Made by a program: the position numbers and the translations under genes. DNA of 64,000 bases from Streptomyces sp. BA2 (GTDB lineage Bacteria; Actinomycetota; Actinomycetes; Streptomycetales; Streptomycetaceae), in assembly GCF_009769735.1 (NCBI RefSeq), contig NZ_WSRO01000002.1:8977001-9041000 (forward strand), written 5' to 3'. The notes under the pieces are model-generated. The model was not told the origin of the DNA. It did no database searches and saw only the letters and a list, made by a program, of their open reading frames with translations. Every line of letters starts with the position of its first letter. Positions within the stretch are counted from its first letter, which is position 1. This document shows positions 8,146 to 16,485 of the stretch, piece after piece.

Positions 8146-8991
8146 ATGAACGTCGGTATCGGTCTGCCCATCGGCGACCCCGCCACCCTGCTCACCTGGG
8201 CCCAGCGCGCCGACGCGGGCCCCTTCAGCACCCTGGGCCTGCTCGACCGGCTCGTCTACGACAACCCCGAACCCCTGGTCGCGCTCGCACTCCTCGCCGG
8301 CGCCACCTCCCGCATCCGCGTCCAGACCGAGGTGCTGCTCGCCCCGCTGCGCGACACCGCCCTCCTCGCCAAGCAGGCCGCCACCCTGGATCAGATGTCC
8401 GGCGGCCGACTGGCCTTCGGCCTGGGCGTCGGGGGCCGCGAAGACGACCACCAGGTCACCGGCACCGACATACGCACCCGAGGCCGACGCCTCGACGAGC
8501 AGATGGCGGTCATGCGCCGCCTGTGGTCCGGCGAACCGTATGGCGACGGCGTCGGCCCGATCGGTCCCGCGCCCGCCGGGCCGGGCGGCCCCGAGGTGCT
8601 CTTCGGCGGCTTCAAGCCCGCCGCGATCGAACGCGTCGCACGCTGGGGCGACGGCTTCCTGGCCGCCGCGCCACCTGCCTGGGCAGGCGGCCTGTTCGAC
8701 ACCGCCCGCAAGTTCTGGAAGGAGTACGACCGCGACGGCGAACCGCGCATCGTCGCGCAGCTCAACGTCGCGCTCGGTCCGGACGACGTGGTGGACGACG
8801 CCCGGACGAACATGCACGCGTACTACGCCTTCACCGGCACGCCCGACCGCATGGTTGCCGGACTCCGCACCACCCCGGCCGAGATCCGCGACGCGATCAC
8901 CGCCTTCACCGACCTCGGCGCCGACGAGGTCATGCTCTACTGCCACGGCCTCGACCCGAACCAGGTGGAACGCCTCGCAGAGCTTCTGTGA
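8146..8991 (+). CDS. LLM class flavin/F420-dependent oxidoreductase
   Basis: The 281-residue product has the luciferase-like monooxygenase layout: an N-terminal strand MNVGIGLP, a TSRIRVQTEVLLAPLRDT segment, SGGRLAFGLGVGGREDD in the cofactor loop, and a C-terminal GADEVMLYCHG strand. Such enzymes use FMN or coenzyme F420; actinobacterial members are often F420-dependent. The substrate is unknown. The ATG at 8146 follows GGAGG at good spacing. It is one of two LLM proteins within 4 kb. It is convergent with the LysR gene. Confidence 0.85.
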   Translation: MNVGIGLPIGDPATLLTWAQRADAGPFSTLGLLDRLVYDNPEPLVALALLAGATSRIRVQTEVLLAPLRDTALLAKQAATLDQMSGGRLAFGLGVGGREDDHQVTGTDIRTRGRRLDEQMAVMRRLWSGEPYGDGVGPIGPAPAGPGGPEVLFGGFKPAAIERVARWGDGFLAAAPPAWAGGLFDTARKFWKEYDRDGEPRIVAQLNVALGPDDVVDDARTNMHAYYAFTGTPDRMVAGLRTTPAEIRDAITAFTDLGADEVMLYCHGLDPNQVERLAELL

Positions 8992-9026
8992 TGGGCGACC
9001 TGCCCGCGCCCGCAGCCAAGCGCCGG

Positions 9027-9908
9027 TCATCGGCCGAGGAGAGCGACCAACTCGGGGACGGGCGCAGGGGGGTTGGTCGGGTGCAGGACTTCGGTGCGGT
9101 GGACCAGGCGGGGCGCGGACAGGGGGACGGCGGCCGTTCCCGGCAGCTCGGCGGCTGTGGTGAGGGGGAGGGCCGCAAGGCCGTGCCCGCCGGCGACGAG
9201 GGTGCCCACCCCCCTGATGTCGGTTCCGCGGTAGGTGACCTGAGGGCGGAAGCCGTCGGTGTGGGCGGCTGCGCGGAGTTGGGTCAGGGGGATGGCCGTA
9301 TCGGGTGCGTCCAGCCAGTGCGCGTCGGTGAGGTCCGGCAGTTGGAGGGTCCTCCGGCGTGCCAGGGGGTGGTCGGCCGGGAGCAGCACTGCCAGGGGGT
9401 GTTCGGCGACGGCGGTGGTGGTCAGGGGGCCCGGGTCGGACAGCGGCAGGGGGTCGGTGGGCGCCGCTGCCCCGTCCACCAGGGCGAGGTCTGCGTCCCC
9501 GGCCATGACGGCCGCCACCACCGCCTCCCGCCCGAGCACGTCGAGCGACACGGCGAGGCCGGGGGCGACACGGCGGATCCGGGCGAGGGCAAGAGCGAGA
9601 GCGGGGGTCACCGCGAGAGGGCTGGCAGCGACGGTGAGCTGCGTCGAGCGCGTGGCGTGGAGCCGGGCGATGTCGGCGCGGGCCGCGTCCAGGCGCAGGA
9701 GCAGGGGCCGGGCATGTTCCATGAGACGCTCGCCGGTCTCGGTGGGCCCCACCGGTCGGCGATGCACGAGCCGCGGGCCGAGGTCGGCTTCGAGTGCGGC
9801 GATGTGCTGCGAGACGGCGGACTGCGTGTAGCCCAGTTCCTGGGCGGCGGCCGAGAAGGAGCGGTTCTCGACGACGGAGACGAACGTCCGTAGGAGGTGT
9901 GGATCCAT
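9027..9908 (-). CDS. LysR family transcriptional regulator
   Basis: From the ATG at 9908 the product is 293 residues. The first 60 form a LysR winged helix (MDPHLLRTFVSVVENRSFS, then AAAQELGYTQSAVSQHI), and the remainder is the substrate-binding effector domain. It is divergent from the amidotransferase-like gene at 9985 with only 76 bp between, so that gene is the presumptive target. A longer reading would start at 9914 or 9938. The palindrome ATGCAC-A-GTGCAT in the gap is a candidate binding site. Confidence 0.88.
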   Translation of the reverse strand: MDPHLLRTFVSVVENRSFSAAAQELGYTQSAVSQHIAALEADLGPRLVHRRPVGPTETGERLMEHARPLLLRLDAARADIARLHATRSTQLTVAASPLAVTPALALALARIRRVAPGLAVSLDVLGREAVVAAVMAGDADLALVDGAAAPTDPLPLSDPGPLTTTAVAEHPLAVLLPADHPLARRRTLQLPDLTDAHWLDAPDTAIPLTQLRAAAHTDGFRPQVTYRGTDIRGVGTLVAGGHGLAALPLTTAAELPGTAAVPLSAPRLVHRTEVLHPTNPPAPVPELVALLGR

Positions 9909-9925
9909 GTGCATCAGTATCGCTA

Positions 9926-9938
9926 ATGCACAGTGCAT
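9926..9938. promoter_or_regulatory. Palindrome ATGCAC-A-GTGCAT, candidate LysR site
   Basis: A perfect 6+1+6 palindrome sits between the LysR gene and its divergent neighbour, 18 bp from the LysR start. LysR proteins commonly bind such dyads (T-N11-A) in shared divergent promoters. Confidence 0.5.
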
Positions 9939-9984
9939 GAATCATCGTTGGACGTGATGTGGTGACGCCGCTGACGATGGACGC

Positions 9985-10767
9985 ATGACTCCTGCCGCAC
10001 GTATCGCACTGGTCGCGGACCGCTCCGACCACGTCCGCTCCCACACTCGTATCCCCACCCTCATGGAAGCCCTGCGCGCCCGCGACGGCCTCAGCCTGGA
10101 CGCGTACTGGATCCCCACCCAGGAAGCCGAGGCCGGAGTCGAAGGCTTCGACGCCGTCTGGGTGCTGCCCGGAAGCCCCTACCGCAGCGAAGCCGGAGCG
10201 CTCGCCGCCATCCGCACGGCCCGGGAGCAACGCATCCCCTTCCTGGGTACCTGTGGCGGCTTCCAGTACCTGCTCCTGGAGTACGCCCGGTCGGTGTGCG
10301 GGCTCGGCGACGCGGTCCATGCCGAGAACACCCACCGCGCGAACACCCCCCAGAACAGCGACAGCCAGAGTGACAGGGGAAGTGACAAGGGAAGTGACAG
10401 GGGAGGGGAGGAGGTGCTGGTCCCGCTCGCCTGCTCTCTCGTCGGCCACGAGGGCGCGATCGTCCTCGAAGCGGACTCCCGGGCGGCCCAACTCATCGGC
10501 GCCCAGCGGACGGTGGAGCGCTATCACTGCAACTACGGCCCGAACCCCGCCTATGTGGAGCGGCTGCGCACCCACGGTCTGAACTTCACCGGCACCGACG
10601 AGAACGGCGACATCCGCGTCGCCGAGCTGCCCGACCACCCCTTCTTCCTGGCCACCTTGTTCCAGCCCGAACTGCACGGCGACGGCACCCGCCCCCACCC
10701 GCTGATCACCGGTCTGGCCCAGGCCGCGGTGCGGCATGCGGAGGAAGCCAGTGCTGTCCTGAGGTGA
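9985..10767 (+). CDS. CTP-synthase-C-terminal-like class I amidotransferase domain protein
   Basis: The 260-residue protein consists of one glutamine-amidotransferase class I domain of the kind related to the C-terminus of CTP synthase, without the synthetase part. The nucleophile elbow GTCGGFQ places Cys90, and a WVLPGSPYRSEAG loop precedes it. Where active amidotransferases have a His-Pro-Glu, this protein has FQPEL at 226-230, so the catalytic His appears replaced by Gln. Residues about 121-141 are a hydrophilic insert with three SD(R/K)G units. The function is unknown. It is divergent from, and probably controlled by, the LysR gene. Confidence 0.75.
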   Translation: MTPAARIALVADRSDHVRSHTRIPTLMEALRARDGLSLDAYWIPTQEAEAGVEGFDAVWVLPGSPYRSEAGALAAIRTAREQRIPFLGTCGGFQYLLLEYARSVCGLGDAVHAENTHRANTPQNSDSQSDRGSDKGSDRGGEEVLVPLACSLVGHEGAIVLEADSRAAQLIGAQRTVERYHCNYGPNPAYVERLRTHGLNFTGTDENGDIRVAELPDHPFFLATLFQPELHGDGTRPHPLITGLAQAAVRHAEEASAVLR

Positions 10768-10821
10768 GACCGAGGCGAGATTGCGGTTGCCGACCCCAGT
10801 GCGGTGCAGCAGGATGCGGGG

Positions 10822-11694
10822 ATGCGATTCTCGGTCAACATCCCGAACTTTGGTGACTTCGCAGATCCCAGGACCGTGGCGAAGGTGGCCGTCGCGGCGG
10901 AACAAGCTGGATGGGACGGGCTGTTCGTCTGGGATCACGTGCTGCACCGCAAGCATGCGGGCAGGCCTTTCGGAGACCCCTGGATGCTGCTGACCGCCGC
11001 CGCGCTCGCGACCTCCCGGATCAGGCTGGGCACGCTGGTCACCCCGGTCGCCCGGCGGCGCCCGCAGCAGCTCGCCCGCCAGGTGGCGACCCTGGACGTC
11101 CTGAGCGGCGGCCGGGTCACCTTCGGTGCGGGGCTCGGCGGGCCCGTCGAAGACGAGTACGCAAGCTTTGGCGACACCGCTGACCCGAAGGTGCTGGCCG
11201 AGCGGCTGGACGAGGGCCTGGACCTGTTGCGGCGCTACTGGTCGGGCGAGCCGGTGAACCACGACGGACGGCACTACCAGGCACGCGACGTGACATTGCT
11301 CCCGGCCACGGCGCAACGCCCCCGGCCGCCGATCTGGATCGCCGGCTTCTGGCCGAACCGCCCGCCCATGCGCCGGGCCGCACGCTGGGACGGCGCGGTC
11401 CCGCTGTTCACCGACGCCAAACACGGTTACGTGCCGCCGATCGACCAGGTCCACGACTTGGTGGCCTACGTGACAAAGCAGCGCGAGGACCGTCCAGACA
11501 CCCCCTCTCCCTTCGAGATCGTCCTCGGCGGCGCCTCGCCGGGCGGCGACGCCGCCAAGACCCGTGACCTGATCGGCCCGTTGGCCGACGCGGGAGTCAC
11601 CTGGTGGGACGAGCGACAGATCCAGACGAGCGAGGGCCTCGACAGGCTCGCACCGGTGCTGCGCCGCGTGGAGCAGGGGCCGCCGGTCTTGTAG
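10822..11694 (+). CDS. LLM class F420/flavin-dependent oxidoreductase
   Basis: This 290-residue luciferase-like oxidoreductase begins MRFSVNIPNFGDFADP and contains WDGLFVWDHVL, TSRIRLGTLVTPVARRRP, SGGRVTFGAGLGGP, and a C-terminal ADAGVTWWDE strand, all in the family order. The WDHV segment and ARRRP motif suit the bacterial LLM group often predicted to use F420. It is second in orientation to the amidotransferase-like gene, 54 bp downstream. The ATG at 10822 is preferred because it starts the conserved first strand; the upstream in-frame codon at 10804 lacks a ribosome site. Confidence 0.85.
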   Translation: MRFSVNIPNFGDFADPRTVAKVAVAAEQAGWDGLFVWDHVLHRKHAGRPFGDPWMLLTAAALATSRIRLGTLVTPVARRRPQQLARQVATLDVLSGGRVTFGAGLGGPVEDEYASFGDTADPKVLAERLDEGLDLLRRYWSGEPVNHDGRHYQARDVTLLPATAQRPRPPIWIAGFWPNRPPMRRAARWDGAVPLFTDAKHGYVPPIDQVHDLVAYVTKQREDRPDTPSPFEIVLGGASPGGDAAKTRDLIGPLADAGVTWWDERQIQTSEGLDRLAPVLRRVEQGPPVL

Positions 11695-11813
11695 TGGCCA
11701 CTCCTGGCCCGTCCAGTTCGTCCCTCAAGGCAGATCTCGGGGAGCGGGGCGACCAGTTCGGCGAGCGGGCGCGGGCCGTGGACAACCGAGAGCGTCCGAG
11801 GGGAGGGGCAGGC

Positions 11814-12287
11814 ATGAGCTTCAGGCTGGCGGCGTACGCCGTGTGCCTTGCGGGCGGACGGGTTCTGCTTGCCCGTCACGTGTCAGCACACGGCGAGTCC
11901 AACTGGACTCTTCCGGGCGGCCGGGTCGAGCACGGGGAGGACCCGTTCGACGCGGTGAAGCGCGAGGTCGCTGAGGAGACGGGCTGTGACGCGGTGGTGG
12001 AGCGCCTGCTGGGCGTGGACTCACGGATCATCCCCGCAGCCGAGCGCACGATGCCCGGTGGGCCGGAGCACCAGAACGTCGGCATCTTCTACCAGGCCCG
12101 TATCGCCGGCGGCCGGCTCCGGCCAGAGCCGAACGGCGAGATCGCCGAGTCGGTCTGGACTCCGCTCCCCGACGTCGCCTGCCTGCGCCGGTCGTCGCTG
12201 GTCGACATCGGCCTCGCCCTCGCGCAGACCCGTCCGGCAACCGGCCACGTGGCCGCTGTCCCGGTCGGCGGCCTGATCCAGCACTGA
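11814..12287 (+). CDS. Nudix hydrolase
   Basis: The 157-residue product is a single Nudix domain. The Nudix box runs from LPGGRVEHGED through REVAEETG (about residues 35-60) with all conserved glutamates. Such enzymes hydrolyse nucleoside diphosphates linked to another group, often house-cleaning oxidised nucleotides or sugars; the substrate here is not evident. The ATG at 11814 follows GGGGAGGGG. The gene is alone, convergent with the sigma factor. Confidence 0.88.
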   Translation: MSFRLAAYAVCLAGGRVLLARHVSAHGESNWTLPGGRVEHGEDPFDAVKREVAEETGCDAVVERLLGVDSRIIPAAERTMPGGPEHQNVGIFYQARIAGGRLRPEPNGEIAESVWTPLPDVACLRRSSLVDIGLALAQTRPATGHVAAVPVGGLIQH

Positions 12288-12341
12288 GGCACTTGATGAG
12301 GCAGCTGACCGGAGTCTGCGCGACGGGAGGTGGCAGTCAAC

Positions 12342-13229
12342 TCACGCGGGATCCGGCAGGTCCATCAGCGCGAGCTTGGCCGGGTCGATCACGACCGCGA
12401 TCTCGGTGATCCGGTCGCCGACGACGGTGAACGCGAGGACCGAGAGCGGCGAGCCGTCCTCGCGCCAGGAAATGACCCCCGGGAGGCCGTTGACGAGCAC
12501 CGCCCGGCCGTGTGTGGCCGCGTCGGCGGACAGTTGCGCGCCGGCGGCGATCTTGGTGGCGCCGAGGGTGACGACCACGCCGGACGGGGTGTCGACGGTC
12601 AGCTTCACCTCGGGGTCGAGCACCCGCAGCAACTCCTCGAAGTCGCCGCCGCGAGCCGCCGCCAGGAAGGCCTGGACCACCTCTCGCTGCTCCGGCCCGG
12701 CGCCCGTCGGCCGCTCAATCGTCTGCACCTTCCTGCGGGCGCGGCTGGCGAGCATCTTGGTGGCGGCGGTGGACTTGCCGAGGATCTGGCCGATCTCCTC
12801 GAACGGCACCGCGAACAGGTCGTGCAGCACGAACGCCAGCCGCTCGCTCGGCCGCAGCGACTCCAGGACGACGAGCAGCGCGAGCCCGACCGAGTCGGCG
12901 AGCACCGCGTCCTCCTCGGGAGCGGGGCCGTCGTCGAGCGTCACCACCAGCTCGGGCAGGCTGTCGTCGTAGGACGCCTCCGGGCGGGCCTGGCGGGATC
13001 GCAGGACATCGAGGCTGATGCGTCCTGCCACCGTGGTCAGCCAGCCCGCGAGGTTGTGGATGGTCGACGCATCCTGGCGGGAGAGGCGCAACCAGGCCTC
13101 CTGGACCACGTCCTCGGCGTCGGCGTGCGATCCGAGCATGCGGTAGGCGACCGAGCGCAGCCGGTCGCGCTGGGCCTCGAACGCCTCGGCCATAGGATCC
13201 GCCGGGCTCGCCGGACTGGTGTCGGACAT
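12342..13229 (-). CDS. SigJ-like ECF RNA polymerase sigma factor
   Basis: The 295-residue protein has ECF sigma regions 2 and 4: region 2 near residues 15-80 (RLRSVAYRMLGSHADAEDVVQ) and region 4 near 120-175 (LRPSERLAFVLHDLFAVPFEEI...). These are followed by a SnoaL-like C-terminal domain (about 180-295). This is the SigJ/ECF41-type layout, in which the extra domain replaces a separate anti-sigma factor and tunes activity. Usual partner genes for this type (carboxymuconolactone decarboxylase or flavin oxidoreductase) are not adjacent. GAGGAAGG precedes the ATG. Confidence 0.88.
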   Translation of the reverse strand: MSDTSPASPADPMAEAFEAQRDRLRSVAYRMLGSHADAEDVVQEAWLRLSRQDASTIHNLAGWLTTVAGRISLDVLRSRQARPEASYDDSLPELVVTLDDGPAPEEDAVLADSVGLALLVVLESLRPSERLAFVLHDLFAVPFEEIGQILGKSTAATKMLASRARRKVQTIERPTGAGPEQREVVQAFLAAARGGDFEELLRVLDPEVKLTVDTPSGVVVTLGATKIAAGAQLSADAATHGRAVLVNGLPGVISWREDGSPLSVLAFTVVGDRITEIAVVIDPAKLALMDLPDPA

Positions 13230-13464
13230 GTTGCTGCCTTCCTCGAATCTGCTCCGTCATGGGTGATGACGGGCCTGAAGGGGCTCAGGTAACTGATGAA
13301 CCACTTCGAGTACGGAGCCTGGCCGGAAGCAGCCACAGATCTCGTACGGCGAGCAAGGCGTGGACCGTCCGGCCCGGCGAGCACCGTGCAGGCGGGCTGT
13401 CCACCGATGGCTGGTGGACAGCGGCCAGGATCCACCGTGAGGCACACACGTGGTGCCAGCCGAT

Positions 13465-14130
13465 TCAGCTGGCGGCGCTCTCCGACTGCGGTGCGGGGGC
13501 AGAGTCCGCCGGGGCGGCCGCCGCGGTGTAGAAGACGGAGGAACCCTGCTTGGTGCGGTGCGCTCGGCCCTTGGCGACCAGGCCTTCCACGGTGGTGCGC
13601 ACGACGGTGGTCTTGATGGTGCGGTCGGGTCGGTCCTGGGCGAGTGCGCTGGTGATCTCAGCGGCGGAACGCGGCTCGCTCTGCTTGCTGAGGTGGTTGT
13701 CGATCAGCTCGACCAGCGTGGGCCCCGCCGTCGCCTCGGCGGACTTCTTCGCGGTGGCCTTGGGAGCACCCTTGGCTGACTTGTCCTTGTCCTTGTCCTT
13801 GTCCTTGGGCTTGGTGGCTGCAGGCTTCTTCGTTCGGGCCGCACCGGAATTGTTCGCACTTGCCCGAGGGGCGGGTACTGCCTTCTTGCCGGTTGACGCG
13901 CGGTTCGAAGCCTTCTTGTCGGCGGCCGCCGCGGTGTTGGAGGAGCCCAACGCCTGCTGCATGCTCAGCAACAGCGCGTGGTCGCTCTCCAGCGTTCGCA
14001 ACTGCTCCTGGAGCGCAGTCACCTCAGCACCGAGGCGTTCCTGCTCCTTGCGGTTGGTCTCGAGGTCCGCGGCGACGCGGGCGGCGTAGTGGGCCTGAAC
14101 TCCGGCAGATTCCGGCTGAACGTCTGACAT
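13465..14130 (-). CDS. Coiled-coil, Lys-rich linker, winged-helix protein
   Basis: The 221-residue protein has three visible parts. Residues about 20-60 form a coiled coil (ETNRKEQERLGAEVTALQEQ). Residues about 70-135 are a basic, low-complexity linker with KPKDKDKDKDK. Residues about 138-200 look like a winged helix (LVELIDNHLSKQ, RSAAEITSAL, VRTTVEGLVAKGRAHR). A short Ala/Ser-rich acidic tail follows. It is a probable DNA-binding protein, perhaps nucleoid-associated, since the linker resembles Lys/Ala tails of actinobacterial histone-like proteins. That role is inference. A run of TTGTCC hexamers encodes the KD repeat. Confidence 0.7.
   Translation of the reverse strand: MSDVQPESAGVQAHYAARVAADLETNRKEQERLGAEVTALQEQLRTLESDHALLLSMQQALGSSNTAAAADKKASNRASTGKKAVPAPRASANNSGAARTKKPAATKPKDKDKDKDKSAKGAPKATAKKSAEATAGPTLVELIDNHLSKQSEPRSAAEITSALAQDRPDRTIKTTVVRTTVEGLVAKGRAHRTKQGSSVFYTAAAAPADSAPAPQSESAAS
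13781..13806. repeat. TTGTCC hexanucleotide array (codes KD repeat)
   Basis: Just over four copies of ttgtcc in tandem encode the Lys-Asp linker of the coiled-coil gene on the minus strand. Gain or loss of a unit would change the linker by two residues without breaking the frame. Confidence 0.8.
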
Positions 14131-14478
14131 GACAGTGACCTTTTCGTGAGCGCACGTGGTCGTGCGGATAGCGGGTCGTGCTCACGACTGAGCACTCCTG
14201 ATGGGAGGGCGCACCTGATGCACCCTGAATGGTGGCTGCCCAACCTGCAACAGCAGTAACTCATGTGTGAGCAGTGAAGGCTACGTTCTGGCGCCCGTCG
14301 GCGAATGCACGAATGGAAAACTGACCCTCACCTCCACACCATGTCGATCTCGCGTTCGAAATTGACGTGGTCTCGTGAGTGGTGCACCCGGCTGCGACTC
14401 AACAACTCGCTGGGAGTGCTGGGGAAAGGCGAGTTGGTGAGTGCGGCAGCCGCCAAGGGGGAGCTTCGTCAACTGCCG
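14131..14478. other. 348-bp intergenic region
   Basis: This region holds the promoter and leader of the coiled-coil gene (its start is at 14130) and the 3' flank of the aminotransferase gene. A weak hairpin (caactcgc at 14404-14411 with gcgagttg at 14430-14437) could end transcription of the aminotransferase gene's neighbour. No gene is apparent. Confidence 0.4.
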
Positions 14479-15663
14479 TCAGGCGACGGCTGTTCTCATC
14501 CGCAGGACCGCCTCGGTGATGACCTCCGGTGAAGCGGCGAGGTTGAGGCGGACGAAGCCCTCGCCGCCGGTTCCGAAGGTGCTTCCGGAGCTCAGAGCGA
14601 CGCGGCCGCGCTGCAGGAAGACCTCGGCCGGGTCGCCGCTCAGGCCCAGTTCCCGGCAGTCGAGCCAGGCCAAGAAGGTGCCCTGCGCGGGCTTGTAGCC
14701 GATGGTGGGCAGGTGCTCGGCCAGCAGAGCGGCCAGGAGCCGGCGGTTGTCGTCGAGGCCGGAGAGCAGCGCGTCGAGCCAGTCACCTCCGTCCCGCAGA
14801 GCCGCCGTGTGGGCGATGATGCCGAGATGGCTCGGGCCGTGGCTGACCTCTTCGGGGATGCGGGCGAGGTCTTCGGCGGCCTCGGGCCCCGCGATGGCGA
14901 GGGCGGCCTTGAGCCCGGCCAGGTTCCAGGCCTTCGACGCCGAGATCAGCGACAGCCCGTTCTCCGCCCCGGGCACGCTCAGGAAGGGGACGAACGACGC
15001 TCCCGATGCCACGATCGGAGCGTGGATCTCGTCGACCACGACACGTACGCCGTGCTCCCGCGCCAGTTGCGCGATCCGCGTCAACTCGGCGGCGGTGTGC
15101 ACGGTCCCGGTCGGATTGTGCGGGCTGCACAGCAGATACACCGGCCGGGCGGCACCCTCTGCCACACGCCGGAACACATCCGCAAGTACGGCGAAGTCGA
15201 TCCGCAGGTCCGGCCCGAGCGGCGCCTCGACGACAGGCCGGTCCAGGTTACCGACGAACTGGTAGAAGGGCGGGTACACGGGGGAGTTGACGATGACGGG
15301 GTCGCAGGGCGCGGAGACCAGCTTGAGCATCTCGACGATGCCGAGCATCACGTCGGGCACGATCGCCGTGCGCTCGACGGCGACCCCGTCCCAGCCCCAC
15401 CGCTTGATAGCGAACCCGGCCAGCGCCTCGGCGTAGGCCGTCCCGGCGGGATAGCCGGTGTCGCCGAGCGCAACGGCGTCGGTTATCGCCTCGGCGACCG
15501 GATCGGCGAGCGGGACGTCCATCTCGGCCACCCACAGCGGCAGTACGTCGTTCGGATACGTCCGCCACTTCATGCTCGTACGCCGCCGAAGTTGCTCCAG
15601 CGAGAGCTGACGCAGGGGATTCGCCCTGTCCGGCACGACGAGATCACGCGACACATTTTCCAT
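14479..15663 (-). CDS. MalY/PatB-type PLP aminotransferase (C-S lyase)
   Basis: The 394-residue fold-type I PLP enzyme shows NPTG at 183-186, DEIH at 211-214 and the cofactor lysine K244 in [12 protein letters not shown]. The N-terminal [19 protein letters not shown] block and the YPPF segment are typical of the MalY/PatB cystathionine beta-lyase-like group, which cleaves C-S bonds or transaminates. Length is normal. The start at 15663 has a poor ribosome site. The gene is divergent from the flavin-fold gene at 15893; the region between has a 10-base G tract and an iron-box-like element. Confidence 0.85.
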   Translation of the reverse strand: MENVSRDLVVPDRANPLRQLSLEQLRRRTSMKWRTYPNDVLPLWVAEMDVPLADPVAEAITDAVALGDTGYPAGTAYAEALAGFAIKRWGWDGVAVERTAIVPDVMLGIVEMLKLVSAPCDPVIVNSPVYPPFYQFVGNLDRPVVEAPLGPDLRIDFAVLADVFRRVAEGAARPVYLLCSPHNPTGTVHTAAELTRIAQLAREHGVRVVVDEIHAPIVASGASFVPFLSVPGAENGLSLISASKAWNLAGLKAALAIAGPEAAEDLARIPEEVSHGPSHLGIIAHTAALRDGGDWLDALLSGLDDNRRLLAALLAEHLPTIGYKPAQGTFLAWLDCRELGLSGDPAEVFLQRGRVALSSGSTFGTGGEGFVRLNLAASPEVITEAVLRMRTAVA

Positions 15664-15789
15664 ACGTCAAAGGTAGGCAGACCCGAGCGGATTCCTGCCT
15701 GCTTCGACGTGATCAGCGCAGCGCCCGTGCGAACTCGCGGGCCGCGCACGCGGTCACCGCTCACGAATCAATTGCTCGTGGCCCGGTCA

Positions 15790-15799
15790 GGGGGGGGGG
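15790..15799. repeat. Homopolymer of ten G
   Basis: A run of ten guanines lies in the divergent region between the aminotransferase and the flavin-fold gene. Tracts of this length are prone to slippage and to sequencing error. Confidence 0.85.
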
Positions 15800-15828
15800 C
15801 ACTCTCAGCTGCCGTTCCACACCCCAGT

Positions 15829-15842
15829 AAGGTGAGCCTAAC
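15829..15842. promoter_or_regulatory. Iron-box-like operator (DmdR1/IdeR type)
   Basis: The sequence aaggtgagcctaac matches the core of the actinobacterial iron box (consensus half TTAGGTTAGGCTCACC and its complement) over 13 contiguous bases, although the outer half is degenerate. It sits 50 bp before the GTG of the flavin-fold gene, a position suited to iron repression. Confidence 0.55.
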
Positions 15843-15892
15843 TACTGACTCGCCAGTCCGTTCGCCCGCTCGCTGACCTCCGAGGAACGCCC

Positions 15893-16477
15893 GTGCCCGA
15901 CGCCGCGACACCCCTGTCCGTTCCACCCTTGGACGGCAGCGCCACGGGACCCCACACCTGGCAAGAGCTCCGCTCGGACGCCGAGCTGACCGAGCTGCTC
16001 GGCGAGCCGCACCCGATCGTCATCGACAAGGTCCACGACGAACTGACCGATGACGACCTGGGCATCCTGGCCCGCTCCCCACTGTGCGTCGTCTCCACCG
16101 CGGATGCGGAAGGAAACTGCGACACGTCCCCAAGAGGCGACGCACCGGGTTTTGTCCACGTCCTCGACGCGCGCACCGTCGCCCTCCCCGACCGCCCCGG
16201 CAACCGGCGAGGCGACAGCTTCCGCAACATCCTGGGGAACCCGCACGTGGGCCTGCTCCACCTGGTGCCGGGCAGCTCCGACATCCTGCGCATCAACGGC
16301 CGGGCCCGAATTCTGACGGACGCCCCGTTCTTCGACTCGATGACCGTCAAGGGCCAGCGGCCCCGACTGGCGCTCGTAGTCGAGATAGACGAGATATTCC
16401 GCCACTGCTCACAGTCACTGCGGCGCGCGGGCCTCTGGCAACCGGAGACATGGCCGCAGGACACACCCCGCCCGTGA
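15893..16477 (+). CDS. Pyridoxamine-phosphate-oxidase-like flavin-fold protein
   Basis: The 194-residue protein has the split-barrel flavin-binding fold of the MSMEG_1061-like pyridoxamine 5'-phosphate oxidase group. Visible blocks are LARSPLCVVSTADAEGNCDTS, SPRGDAPGFV, LPDRPGNRRGDSFRNIL, NPHVGLLHLVPG and LRINGRARI, in the family order. The arginines of the LPDRPGNRR segment would contact the FMN phosphate. The start is GTG, and CCGAGGAACG lies before it. An iron-box-like site upstream suggests expression under iron limitation, perhaps for a heme- or siderophore-related flavin function; that is inference. Confidence 0.85.
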   Translation: MPDAATPLSVPPLDGSATGPHTWQELRSDAELTELLGEPHPIVIDKVHDELTDDDLGILARSPLCVVSTADAEGNCDTSPRGDAPGFVHVLDARTVALPDRPGNRRGDSFRNILGNPHVGLLHLVPGSSDILRINGRARILTDAPFFDSMTVKGQRPRLALVVEIDEIFRHCSQSLRRAGLWQPETWPQDTPRP

Positions 16478-16485
16478 GACCGCGC

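Noticed and set aside
10370..10410. SD(R/K)G repeats as a modified-peptide precursor.
   Set aside because: They lie inside a recognisable amidotransferase-like domain, are short and unaccompanied by modification enzymes.
8020..11454. A very long open frame on the minus strand across both LLM genes, the LysR gene and the amidotransferase-like gene.
   Set aside because: It is antisense to clear families in every part and arises from the codon bias at high GC, where opposite frames seldom meet stop codons.
14404..14437. Hairpin as a riboswitch or small RNA.
   Set aside because: It has only an 8-bp stem with an 18-base loop and no flanking pattern of a known class.
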